From positions 1 to 64,000 of the forward strand of contig JADKGF010000026.1 in assembly GCA_016717105.1 (NCBI GenBank): DNA of 64,000 nucleotides, written 5' to 3'. The translations under genes were made by a program, and so were the position numbers. Source of the stretch: Saprospiraceae bacterium (GTDB taxonomy: Bacteria; Bacteroidota; Bacteroidia; Chitinophagales; Saprospiraceae). Positions 55,195-63,497 of this stretch are shown here, in pieces; the stretch's first letter is position 1; each line of letters starts with the position of its first letter. The notes under the pieces were generated by a model. The model had not been told where the DNA came from and did not search any database. It saw only the letters and a program-made list of their open reading frames with translations.

Positions 55195-55911
55195 AGCCAT
55201 CTTCGGCCCAACACTAGGCCAACGCTGGGCACCAGCCCGCAAGATCTGGCATCAATACGCCTACAATCCACTTTTTATCAACGACGATGGTACCGTGCCG
55301 CAGTATATGCACAATCCAGCCACCTACAAAAATGGGAAGTACAACAACTTCATGGTGCAGGAGTCACTCATTGACGAAGATGGTAATTATCCAGTAGCAG
55401 CTGCATCACTTACGGGCACGGCGGCATGTATCGATTATGATATCGCCACGCAACAATACACGGTGGACTTTTCTGTGCACAATCGGGTTGATGCTTCGGC
55501 ATCGGCCTTGTCGGGTCTAGCAGTATCCTTCTACAATGGCAATCCCGAAACAAGGTGGTACACTCATCGGCGTCTATCGCACCACAGCAGATCTTGCCGC
55601 AGGTAATACGCTCTCTGGGCTCTCCTACTCCTTTGCGGCAAACAATCTCACATCGCTATACATGATTGTCAATACCGATCAATACCCGATCATGGTATCG
55701 GACACCGCATCCTATGACATCGACGAGTGCGATTATACCGACAATGTATTTATCCTTTCTGCTCCGAAGTTCAATCAATCCAAATATGAGATATGCCAAG
55801 GTGATAGCTATGATTTCTTTGGCCAAGCCCTCACGGCGACAGGTACCTATATCCATGAAATAGCAGATATAAACGCTTGTGATAGTGTGATCGTGGCCTT
55901 GGAGCTTTTGG
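55195..55911 (+). repeat. constant tail in the paralogue
   Basis: Fourth copy of the tail. Its GPPPGQRW motif reads GPTLGQRW, and it is split near 55550 (extra base in the NPE-GGTL region) between the frames 55295-55606 and 55536-56642. Confidence 0.82.
55295..55606 (+). CDS. paralogue fragment: first half of the constant tail
   Basis: A 103-codon piece beginning MPQYMHNPATYKNGKYNNF and matching the tails of gene 1 up to VSFYNGNPE, after which the frame is lost. Confidence 0.6.
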   Translation: MPQYMHNPATYKNGKYNNFMVQESLIDEDGNYPVAAASLTGTAACIDYDIATQQYTVDFSVHNRVDASASALSGLAVSFYNGNPETRWYTHRRLSHHSRSCRR

Positions 55912-56642
55912 TAAGTACTACTAAATCCGTCAGCCTTACCGCTACGGCCTGCGATACTTACACCTGGAATGGACAAACCTATACCACCGATGGCAGCTAC
56001 GTCCACGATACTCAAAGTGTCAATGGCTGCGATTCCATCACCACCTTAAATCTTAGCGTATATCGCTCCGACCAGCTCAACATGACGCAACAAAGTTGCG
56101 ATGATTATGTCTGGAATGGCCAAACCTACAATCAAAGCGGTATCTATACCTACCGCACACAAAACATCCACGGTTGCGACTCCATCGTCACGCTAGATCT
56201 CATGGTGTTTCCTTCGATCGATATATCCATGACCCACGCCGCTTGTGATACGTTCATCTGGAATGGCCAATCTTATACCCAGTCTGGCATTTATACCTTC
56301 CAATCCCAGACACAGCATGGATGCGATAGTACCGTCACCTTGGATCTCGCCATCAGCGATGTGCTGCACACTGAGCTTCCTGTCACCGCTTGTGATTCTT
56401 ATACGTGGAATGGGCAGACCTACGATACAGCAGGAGATTATACCTTCACGGGCATCAGTATGAGTGGTTGTGATAGCATCGCTACTTTACATTTGTCCGT
56501 CTTATCTTCTACTTTCTCAATGAAAGTCAGACTGCTTGTGCTTCATTTACATGGAATAACCAGACTTATGACCAGAGTGGTACCTATCTCTTCCAAACCA
56601 AAAATGCCCAAGGTTGCGACTCCACGGCTACCTTGTATCTAA
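55536..56642 (+). CDS. paralogue fragment: rest of the tail and first four 41-residue repeats
   Basis: A 368-codon piece with GGTLIGVYRTTADLAAGNTL, ACDTYTWNGQTYTTDGSYVH and three further repeats. It is broken near 56520, where the copy in gene 1 has one more base (TTTCTCTAATG against TTTCTCAATG). Confidence 0.7.
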   Translation: MAIPKQGGTLIGVYRTTADLAAGNTLSGLSYSFAANNLTSLYMIVNTDQYPIMVSDTASYDIDECDYTDNVFILSAPKFNQSKYEICQGDSYDFFGQALTATGTYIHEIADINACDSVIVALELLVSTTKSVSLTATACDTYTWNGQTYTTDGSYVHDTQSVNGCDSITTLNLSVYRSDQLNMTQQSCDDYVWNGQTYNQSGIYTYRTQNIHGCDSIVTLDLMVFPSIDISMTHAACDTFIWNGQSYTQSGIYTFQSQTQHGCDSTVTLDLAISDVLHTELPVTACDSYTWNGQTYDTAGDYTFTGISMSGCDSIATLHLSVLSSTFSMKVRLLVLHLHGITRLMTRVVPISSKPKMPKVATPRLPCI

Positions 56643-57545
56643 CTGTCCATCAGCCTACTACTTCGGAACAATGGGTCACAGCCTGTGATTCCTATTACTG
56701 GGACAACGATCCATTTGTACACAATACTTCTGGCACTTACACCCAGACCATCCGCAATAAAAATGGCTGTGATAGCCTCATGACTTTGCATCTCCTTATT
56801 AGCAAATCCACTTCTGATACCCTAGATGTTAGTGCTTGTGAAGTGTATTATGTCATTGGTAGCATTCCTATTTTTAACGATGTAAAATTAGTAATTGAAG
56901 GACAAAATAGCAACGGGTGCGACAGTAATACCGTGTATAACATCACGATCCACCAGCCAAAAGCATCCACCACCACAGAAAATGTATGCGACAGTCTCAA
57001 TTTCTTTGGTAATATCTTGGATAGTACTGGCATCTACACCCACACGCTCAGCGACCAGTTCGGTTGTGACTCCACGATCACTTTGCAGCTCAATATCTTG
57101 TCATCGACATTGACCGATCGTATCGCCACGTGTGATAGCTATACTTGGCCACAAACGGGCTTGACCTATGATACATCGGGTATCTTCAGCCGACAATTTA
57201 CCAATGCCGTAGGTTGTGACTCGACTTACACCTTGGATTTACACATCCTACCATCATACCAAATCGAAGATACCGTCGCAGAATGTGGCGCCTATCTATG
57301 GCCGATTGATGGCAGCAATTACGACCATACTGGTAGATATTCCAAGCGGTTTATCACCCGTGATGGATGTGATTCCACCTATACCTTGGTGCTCGACATC
57401 CGTCCGCAACATCTTTTGGTTGATACTGTCATTACAAATCAGGATTATCTTTGGGATGTAAATAACACCACTTATACTCAATCAGGCATCTATACCCAAA
57501 AGTTCCTTACCTCGTTCGACTGCGACTCTGTCCACATCTTGGATT
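55912..57545 (+). repeat. array of eleven 41-residue repeats (paralogue)
   Basis: Same order of repeats as in 49064-50700 and highly similar base by base, showing that the arrays were duplicated as a block. Here the repeat LNFFGNILDSTGIYTHTLSD is intact, which reveals the missing base at about 50172 in gene 1. Confidence 0.85.
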
Positions 57546-57883
57546 TGCGCATCAACAAGTCAACGGACATTTTCTTTCCCAATATCATCTCGCCCGATGG
57601 TATCAATGGATTTTTTACTGGCTATAGCCAAAATACCGCAATGACCATCGCATCCTTATCCGTCTATGACCGTTGGGGCAATCTCCACAAAGAAAACTTC
57701 CTACCAACGATCCATTCCTCGGCTGGAATGGCAAGTTCAATGTCGCGATGTGGTGCCCGGCGTATTTTCTTGGCTTGCCATCATCCGCCTACCCGATGGT
57801 TACATCGACCTTCGGGTGTGACGGCGGCGGTGGTGGGGCTTGGGTTTGCTGTTTTGGATCGGCCTCAAGGAATTTGCCGTTAA
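56633..57883 (+). CDS. paralogue fragment: repeats 6-11 and start of the type B sorting domain
   Basis: A 416-codon piece. It follows gene 1 closely to IASLSVYDRWGNL, then loses frame near 57690 where several bases are missing. The last 60 codons are not homologous. Confidence 0.7.
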   Translation: MYLTVHQPTTSEQWVTACDSYYWDNDPFVHNTSGTYTQTIRNKNGCDSLMTLHLLISKSTSDTLDVSACEVYYVIGSIPIFNDVKLVIEGQNSNGCDSNTVYNITIHQPKASTTTENVCDSLNFFGNILDSTGIYTHTLSDQFGCDSTITLQLNILSSTLTDRIATCDSYTWPQTGLTYDTSGIFSRQFTNAVGCDSTYTLDLHILPSYQIEDTVAECGAYLWPIDGSNYDHTGRYSKRFITRDGCDSTYTLVLDIRPQHLLVDTVITNQDYLWDVNNTTYTQSGIYTQKFLTSFDCDSVHILDLRINKSTDIFFPNIISPDGINGFFTGYSQNTAMTIASLSVYDRWGNLHKENFLPTIHSSAGMASSMSRCGARRIFLACHHPPTRWLHRPSGVTAAVVGLGFAVLDRPQGICR

Positions 57884-58213
57884 AAATCAAGAAACAAAAC
57901 CGTTTAGAATTTAAAACTGTATGAGCCGAAGGAATGTTAGATGCGAGTCAAATTAACGTTAGTTCAACAAATATCAATACGAAGCACAAAATTGAAAGGC
58001 GAGTTTTAAATTCACGGTTTAGGTTTTGATTTTAGGCTCAGTCATTATAGCCTTGATTTTCACGCTAAAGTCGTGACATGTTTGTTTACTTGTATCAATG
58101 CCTGTCACGCAAGGCGTGAACAAAAGAAAAGAAAGTAAAATCAAATTGATACCTTCAATTTACACCTACATATTAAAATATGACCTTGTCGGGTGATGTG
58201 ACGGTGGTGCGGT
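57808..58213. mobile_element. inverted-repeat insertion in the sorting domain of the paralogue (MITE-like candidate)
   Basis: The final coding segment (TCGACCTT...GTGACGGCGG) appears twice, imperfectly, at about 57806-57836 and 58182-58215. Between lie about 345 bp with two inverted repeats. Arms around 57896-57926 and 57998-58027 share AAACCGT and GAATTTAAAACT. Arms at 58059-58077 and 58104-58121 share TTCACGC and GTGAC. No transposase is encoded. A non-autonomous element with target duplication is the likeliest reading. Confidence 0.5.
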
Positions 58214-58291
58214 GAGTGGGGAATCTATTCCTAAAATATTCAGTTGTCCGACAAAAATACAATACCTTTGCGGCTTCAATAAAATCAACGT

Positions 58292-59059
58292 ATGAATATT
58301 TGGAATACCATCGTCTTGGCTATCATCGAAGGACTTACCGAGTTCCTTCCAGTTTCATCTACGGGTCATATGATTCTTGCGTCTTCAGCCATGCAAATCC
58401 ACGATGATGAATTTGTCAAAACCTTCGAAATTTGTATTCAATTGGGTGCAATCATGGCCATAGCACTCATGTACATCAAACGATTTTTTCAAGGTATTGA
58501 TATTTATATAAAATTGTTGGTGGCTTTTATCCCTACTGCTATTATCGGCTTTTTGGCTTATGACATTATCAAAGCGTATTTGTTTAATGATATAGTTGTG
58601 TCTGTTTCACTGATTATCGGTGGTATTATCTTGATTTGGGTGGACAATAAAGTACAAGCGAAAGCTTCTCAGGTAGATGTTTTGGAAAATATTCCCATAA
58701 AAAATGCCTTTTACATCGGTCTTGTCCAGTGTTTGTCTATGATCCCAGGTACTTCTAGGGCTGCGGCAACTATTGTCGGCGGTGTATTCAATAAATTGGA
58801 CAAAAAGCAAGCTACGGAGTTTTCATTTCTTTTGGCGATTCCCACTATGTTTGCGGCTACAGGCTACGACTTGCTCAAGACACCAATAGATTTTACGGCC
58901 GAACAGTGGAAATTATTAGCCATTGGTTTGGTGTTGGCAGCCATATCCGCTTGGTTTGCCGTAAAGATATTTCTAAATCTTGTGGACAAATATGGTTTCA
59001 AACCATTTGGATATTACCGAATTGCTTTAGGATTTATCTACTTGATTCTGATGACTTGA
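58292..59059 (+). CDS. uppP: undecaprenyl-diphosphatase
   Basis: A 255-residue integral membrane protein of the UppP/BacA family. The first motif is IIEGLTEFLPVSSTGHMIL (Glu13, His26) and the second is IPGTSRAAATIVGG (arginine loop). Seven or eight membrane helices and the C-terminal GYYRIALGFIYLILM complete it. It dephosphorylates undecaprenyl diphosphate to recycle the lipid carrier for cell wall and glycan synthesis, and confers bacitracin resistance when abundant. It overlaps the convergent pseudouridine synthase gene by 22 bp. Confidence 0.95.
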   Translation: MNIWNTIVLAIIEGLTEFLPVSSTGHMILASSAMQIHDDEFVKTFEICIQLGAIMAIALMYIKRFFQGIDIYIKLLVAFIPTAIIGFLAYDIIKAYLFNDIVVSVSLIIGGIILIWVDNKVQAKASQVDVLENIPIKNAFYIGLVQCLSMIPGTSRAAATIVGGVFNKLDKKQATEFSFLLAIPTMFAATGYDLLKTPIDFTAEQWKLLAIGLVLAAISAWFAVKIFLNLVDKYGFKPFGYYRIALGFIYLILMT

Positions 59060-59838
59060 AAATGTAATACCAGGTAAGAGCAAAGGCCAACAAGTGTTGA
59101 GGCCCGGTTAACGTTGCCAGAGAGCAGGTTATCTAAATACTTATCTTGGGAATGTATTCCAAGGAAAGTAGAAGGTGGAAATGCTTTGATGGTGACGTGT
59201 TCGAGTGTCACAGGATGTATAAATGACATCTCTCTGCAATGTAAGGCAATAGACTTATCAGGTAATGGATATTCGGCACCATATTTTAAGTCTCCAACAA
59301 TAGGACAATTTATTTTGGACAACTGTACCCTGATTTGATGTGGTCTTCCAGTAAGTGGCTCTACTTCTAGCAATACCTTTCCATCCAATTCACCCATTTG
59401 TTTATACTTAAGTGTGGCTTCTTTGGACCCAGGTTTTTTGGATGCGTATGCTTTTACGATATTTTTAGATTCATCTTTAGTAAGGTGATGTGTCAGTGTG
59501 CCTTCTAGTTCTTCAGGTCTGATGGAAACGATAGCCAGGTATTTTTTAGAAATGGTTTTTTCTTGCAACATCTTGTTCATCCTAACCAATGCCTTGGATG
59601 TACGGGCAAAAATAACGACACCACTCACAGGACGATCTAAGCGATGGATTACACCTAGGAAAACGTCACCGGGTTTGTTGTATCTCAACTTGATGTATTG
59701 CTTGACTGCATCGGCAAGTGTCTCATCACCAGTCTCATCACCATGTACCAAGGCACCAACAGGTTTATTGATTGCAATCAGGTGATTGTCTTCATGTATC
59801 ACCTTCAGGCCGTGCATTATGGGTTTTTCTTGTCTCAT
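59038..59838 (-). CDS. RluA-family pseudouridine synthase
   Basis: A 266-residue enzyme. The catalytic motif HRLDRPVSGVVIFART has Asp68; ALDALD-type GRPHQIRVQLSKINCPIVGD and LHCREMSFIHP are typical of the RluA/RsuA group. It converts uridine in rRNA or tRNA to pseudouridine. There is no S4 domain. The last 30 residues (NRASTLVGLCSYLVLHFQV) go beyond the family end and run into uppP, so a stop may have been lost or shifted. A start at M8 (59817) is possible. Confidence 0.9.
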   Translation of the reverse strand: MRQEKPIMHGLKVIHEDNHLIAINKPVGALVHGDETGDETLADAVKQYIKLRYNKPGDVFLGVIHRLDRPVSGVVIFARTSKALVRMNKMLQEKTISKKYLAIVSIRPEELEGTLTHHLTKDESKNIVKAYASKKPGSKEATLKYKQMGELDGKVLLEVEPLTGRPHQIRVQLSKINCPIVGDLKYGAEYPLPDKSIALHCREMSFIHPVTLEHVTIKAFPPSTFLGIHSQDKYLDNLLSGNVNRASTLVGLCSYLVLHFQVIRIK

Positions 59839-59871
59839 ACCGCAAAGGTAGTGAATTTTGAAGTGATTACA

Positions 59872-60759
59872 TTACTGTTTTTGTTCAAGCTCTTCTTTGG
59901 GCATCGAATCATCAGGCAAGTTGAATACGGGTACAAATTTACCTTTGCCTAATCTATACTTGAAATACAAGCCAAAATGGGTGTACCAGTCTTGTTTATC
60001 GGGTCGGCCTCGACCTGTACCTGTCGGCAATAAAACGGGTCCAGTATTCAGATATTCTCCGGTTCTGTTAGCAAGCGCAGCGCCAAGTGGATTGCCAGCA
60101 GCGACCATTTCGTTGTAGTTCACATAGGTACCGCTCACATCATCGAGATAGTCGGTGTTTGCCTTTCGTGGACTTACTTCCATACCAAAAGACAGGCGCT
60201 TAGACAAGTCAAACTCCACAATAAGACCATAAAACCTAGAAATACTAGACAGCGAATACGGTTTCTTACCAGAACCAGGTATCGTTTGGCCTTCTGTACC
60301 TAAGGGTTGCAATTGTACCCAAGCACCTTTATAATATGCGTGTGGATCGAATTGTATATAGTTTAGCCCAGCAGTGATGTATAAATTTATTTTGTATTTA
60401 TTGAGGCCTTTCCATAGCTGATTTACAAGGAGATCTGTATAAAGGCCATATTCGTAAAGTGGTGAAGCAAAACTTAGATTGCGTTCTTTTCTACTTATAT
60501 CATCAGCAAATGCATCATCGCCCGACAATCGTCCTATCATAAATCTAGTATGGATCGTAGCCCAATCAGCAATACCATATCCACCTGAAATGCCCCAACA
60601 TAGGTTACCAGGCCCAAAACTCAAATCCAATGGTTTAGGTGCCAAGTCTCCTTGGTAATACATCGTCCCAAAATGGGCTTTAAAATAAAAGTTCTGACTT
60701 TTTGCCTGATATGAACAAAGCCATATCAGCAAAATGAACATCAAAAAGCGAAAATTCAC
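59872..60759 (-). CDS. DUF6089-type outer membrane protein
   Basis: A 295-residue exported protein with signal peptide MNFRFLMFILLIWLCSYQAKS. The mature part is a beta-barrel-like sequence: AHFGTMYYQGDLAPKPL, GISGGYGIADWATIHTRF, FYGLIVEFDLSKRLSFGMEV and the signature KANTDYLDDVSGTYVNYNEM, followed by DWYTHFGLYFKYRLGKGK. This matches the DUF6089 family of Bacteroidota. Function is unknown; a barrel in the outer membrane is inferred. Confidence 0.82.
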   Translation of the reverse strand: MNFRFLMFILLIWLCSYQAKSQNFYFKAHFGTMYYQGDLAPKPLDLSFGPGNLCWGISGGYGIADWATIHTRFMIGRLSGDDAFADDISRKERNLSFASPLYEYGLYTDLLVNQLWKGLNKYKINLYITAGLNYIQFDPHAYYKGAWVQLQPLGTEGQTIPGSGKKPYSLSSISRFYGLIVEFDLSKRLSFGMEVSPRKANTDYLDDVSGTYVNYNEMVAAGNPLGAALANRTGEYLNTGPVLLPTGTGRGRPDKQDWYTHFGLYFKYRLGKGKFVPVFNLPDDSMPKEELEQKQ

Positions 60760-61003
60760 ATATAAAATTTTAGGTTTATATAGATTTCTGACTTTTTAGG
60801 GTTTGAAGATAACACTGCACTCATCCAATCTACATCCATTGCAAAAAATACAAACATATCGACAGGCGAAAACATGGATTTAGCATCTGCTTACATACTT
60901 GCACCTGCACGCTGATGCAAATCTAATACAAATTCCAATACTGTTGCTTACAATTGCCTACAATTCGTCAAAATGTAAAATATAAGTCAATATTGGATTT
61001 TCC

Positions 61004-61516
61004 TTATAAAATTCCTTCAGGTAACGACATATATATCCTTTTTTGTGCTTCTGATACTTCATTAATCAAAGCGTCTGCCAAAGGTATCATAACCAATTGC
61101 CCTTTCCTACGCATCATTGCCATCACTTGCCCTGGAAATATCTGAATATCTTCAATAACACCAGCAAGCACATTTTCATTCCAAATTTCAAAATCGATCC
61201 ATCCAGTTTTAGTACTTTCTCTGATTGTTTCTGTTTCACGCAAATCCTTTTCCCTTAGAAAAATATCTTTCAAAGTAAATCTTGAAGCTGCTTCTGGCGA
61301 ATCCACTTCTTCCATCTTAAATAGGATGTAATTATTTTCTCTTATATTCTCAATAAAGTATGGTACATAAGCGCCATTTATCTTGACGAAAATATGAGGT
61401 GATGCTACAAAATCTTCGATAAATTCGTCACCGATCTCTACTTTTAACTCGCCTGAAGTACCTACAGGCTTAAGAATCGTACCTATTTTTACAAACTGAG
61501 TGCGCAATGACGACAT
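61004..61516 (-). CDS. rimM: ribosome maturation factor RimM
   Basis: A 170-residue protein. The N-terminal RimM domain has VKIGTILKPVGTSGELKVEI, and the C-terminal PRC-like barrel has GWIDFEIWNENVLAGVIEDI and GQLVMIPLADALINEV, ending RIYMSLPEGIL. It binds ribosomal protein S19 and helps 30S assembly. Its start overlaps the stop of the lipoprotein gene (TAATG), so the two are translationally coupled. Confidence 0.93.
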   Translation of the reverse strand: MSSLRTQFVKIGTILKPVGTSGELKVEIGDEFIEDFVASPHIFVKINGAYVPYFIENIRENNYILFKMEEVDSPEAASRFTLKDIFLREKDLRETETIRESTKTGWIDFEIWNENVLAGVIEDIQIFPGQVMAMMRRKGQLVMIPLADALINEVSEAQKRIYMSLPEGIL

Positions 61517-62256
61517 TATTTGTGATCAATTAATGTCAAGGTATGAATAAATCCTTTTTTAGCCTTAGTTTCCCAAGGATCATTGGGTTTGCTACCATCA
61601 GAGTCCAAGATGGTAATCTCCTTTTTGACCAAGCCGATACCATCTGCATAATATTCATCCGCTTTCCTTCGGTCGATGATGGAAGTTTCGTCCACGAGAT
61701 TGACATGAAGACTTTTCACTGTTTTATCCTTGTAAGAAATGTCTGTAGCTAAGGATTTGATTTGATGATTCCAGCTATCATATGGCTCTAACATTTCTCC
61801 GCCTACCTCAACTTTCAAATCTTCATTCACATATACATTGCCATCAAATCTTAATCCTTCTTTGACTGGAAATACCAATTTTACAAACTTAATATTTTCT
61901 TCTGTCCTGATAGCATTAGATTTATTTTTTTGGATAGTCCAAGTATTTATTCTCTGCCAAGGATCAGCTTCATTTCTTTTAAAAAATCGGTTTAATTTAT
62001 AGTTAGTATCACCACTCAAATCTAGAAACGGATCACCTATTTCTTCCATGATTAGAGCATGAAAGGTATCTTTTCGAGCGCCACCATTCGTAAATATGAT
62101 ACTGTCTGAAGCATAAACCCAAACATTGCCCTTCTTTAGTGGGAAATATCCGTAACCAAATGTTGCTGTATCAATGGTCTCTGTTTCGCTATTACATGAT
62201 AAAAATGAAAGACATACGGCAACAGCAATTAAGGCAAACACATTAAATTTAATCAT
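61516..62256 (-). CDS. lipoprotein of unknown function
   Basis: A 246-residue protein with a lipoprotein signal (MIKFNVFALIAVAVCLSFLSC, Cys21). The mature part starts TIDTATFGYGYFPLKKGNVW and has YEADGIGLVKKEI-like segment YYADGIGLVKKEITILDSDG. The FPLKKGNVWVY opening is shared by many Bacteroidota lipoproteins whose role is unknown. It is coupled to rimM by a 1-bp overlap. Confidence 0.8.
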   Translation of the reverse strand: MIKFNVFALIAVAVCLSFLSCNSETETIDTATFGYGYFPLKKGNVWVYASDSIIFTNGGARKDTFHALIMEEIGDPFLDLSGDTNYKLNRFFKRNEADPWQRINTWTIQKNKSNAIRTEENIKFVKLVFPVKEGLRFDGNVYVNEDLKVEVGGEMLEPYDSWNHQIKSLATDISYKDKTVKSLHVNLVDETSIIDRRKADEYYADGIGLVKKEITILDSDGSKPNDPWETKAKKGFIHTLTLIDHK

Positions 62257-62311
62257 AATATTTTAATTTAGAATAGAAACGTTCATCCTTTGGATTTATT
62301 GTGATTACAAA

Positions 62312-63421
62312 TTAGCCCATTGGCGCAAAAGAACTATTTTTGATAATTCCACCACCTATGACGTCATCATTTTCGTAAAACACAGCTGATTGCCCTGGTG
62401 CGATACCACGTACATTGGCAAAAAACTCTACTTTAACTTCATCACCTATCTGATGTAAAGCAGACATCACGCCGCCATCATTGTATCGCACTTGGGTTGC
62501 TGCTTCCATGCCATCCGTTATGGCTTCATATTTCATCATATTTATTTGGCCAACAGTCATTCCATTTCGAATGAGTTCGTCGATCTCACCCAAAACCACG
62601 GTATTGGTTTCTGGAATTATACCAGTCACAAACATAGGTTTTAGAAAGCCGCCACCAAGTCCTTTGCGCTGTCCGATTGTGTAAAACGGATATCCTTCAT
62701 GTTTACCCAAAACTTCTCCTTGGGCATTGACGAAAGTACCACCTTTTACAGATTCTTCCAAACCAGGTACTCTCCGTTTCAAGAAGCCGCGGTAATCATT
62801 ATCTGGGACAAAACATATCTCATAACTTTCTGCCTTTTTGGACAATTCTTCATAACCAAAATCTTTGGCCATCTGACGTATTTCTGTTTTCGAAAAATGC
62901 CCTAAAGGAAACGAACTGCGTTCGAGACATGACTGAGTAAGTCCCCACAATACATAAGATTGATCCTTTCGATCATCATGACCTTTGGAAATAAATTTCC
63001 TATTATTATGTTCTTTAATTACCGCATAATGCCCTGTCGCTATTGATTCGCAATCCATAGCATCAGCTCTTTTAAGCAGCGCACTCCACTTTATGTGGGT
63101 ATTGCACAGTACGCATGGATTGGGTGTACGACCTGCTATATATTCTTCCACAAAATTATCGATCACATAGTCACCAAACTCTTCTCTTATATCCACAATA
63201 AAATGGTGAAATCCCATATTTACGGCCACTTGCCTAGCATCATTGATCGAATCAAGCGAGCAACATCCGGTTTCTTTTTTGGATCCGCCAGCACTGGCAT
63301 AATCCCATGTTTTCATGGTAATACCCACCACTTCATAACCTTGTTCGTGCAGCATCATAGCTGCAACGGTGCTATCTATACCACCGCTCATCGCTACTAA
63401 TACCCTACCGTTTCTGCTCAT
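62312..63421 (-). CDS. mnmA: tRNA 2-thiouridine synthase
   Basis: A 369-residue ATP-dependent thiolase. The P-loop is VLVAMSGGIDSTVAAMML. The catalytic cysteines are Cys103 in NPCVLCN and Cys203 in YEICFVPDNDYRGF. ATGHYAVI, KDQSYVLWGL, YTIGQRKGLG and a C-terminal beta domain (VRGIAPGQSAVFY) are all present. It activates U34 of Lys, Glu and Gln tRNAs with ATP and inserts sulfur. Normal length, intact. Confidence 0.96.
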   Translation of the reverse strand: MSRNGRVLVAMSGGIDSTVAAMMLHEQGYEVVGITMKTWDYASAGGSKKETGCCSLDSINDARQVAVNMGFHHFIVDIREEFGDYVIDNFVEEYIAGRTPNPCVLCNTHIKWSALLKRADAMDCESIATGHYAVIKEHNNRKFISKGHDDRKDQSYVLWGLTQSCLERSSFPLGHFSKTEIRQMAKDFGYEELSKKAESYEICFVPDNDYRGFLKRRVPGLEESVKGGTFVNAQGEVLGKHEGYPFYTIGQRKGLGGGFLKPMFVTGIIPETNTVVLGEIDELIRNGMTVGQINMMKYEAITDGMEAATQVRYNDGGVMSALHQIGDEVKVEFFANVRGIAPGQSAVFYENDDVIGGGIIKNSSFAPMG

Positions 63422-63497
63422 CAGACTTAATAATTAAAGTGCAAAGATAATGAATTTTATTTTCATTACCTGAAAAGGTGGTTGTTGGGCTACAAAT

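Larger units (their letters stand above)
53847..58213 (+). pseudogene. second giant T9SS repeat protein (paralogue), many frame breaks
   Basis: A shorter relative of the gene at 42885-51002 with one module instead of three. MRGILIITFFFIIELKYFYAQ (signal peptide) leads to FG-GAP-like repeats (IVLDIDNDCIPEIIMS, LSLADFNQDGISEVFIHNN, IADINNDQQLDVIVETG), a degraded stretch 54800-55190, the constant tail (55195-55911), eleven 41-residue repeats and a type B sorting domain. Breaks are seen near 54285, 54800-55190, 55550, 56520 and 57690. The final TLSGDVTVVR ends the coding sense only at 58213, after about 370 bp of inserted DNA. No start leader like A or B is present; a terminator precedes it. Confidence 0.82.
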
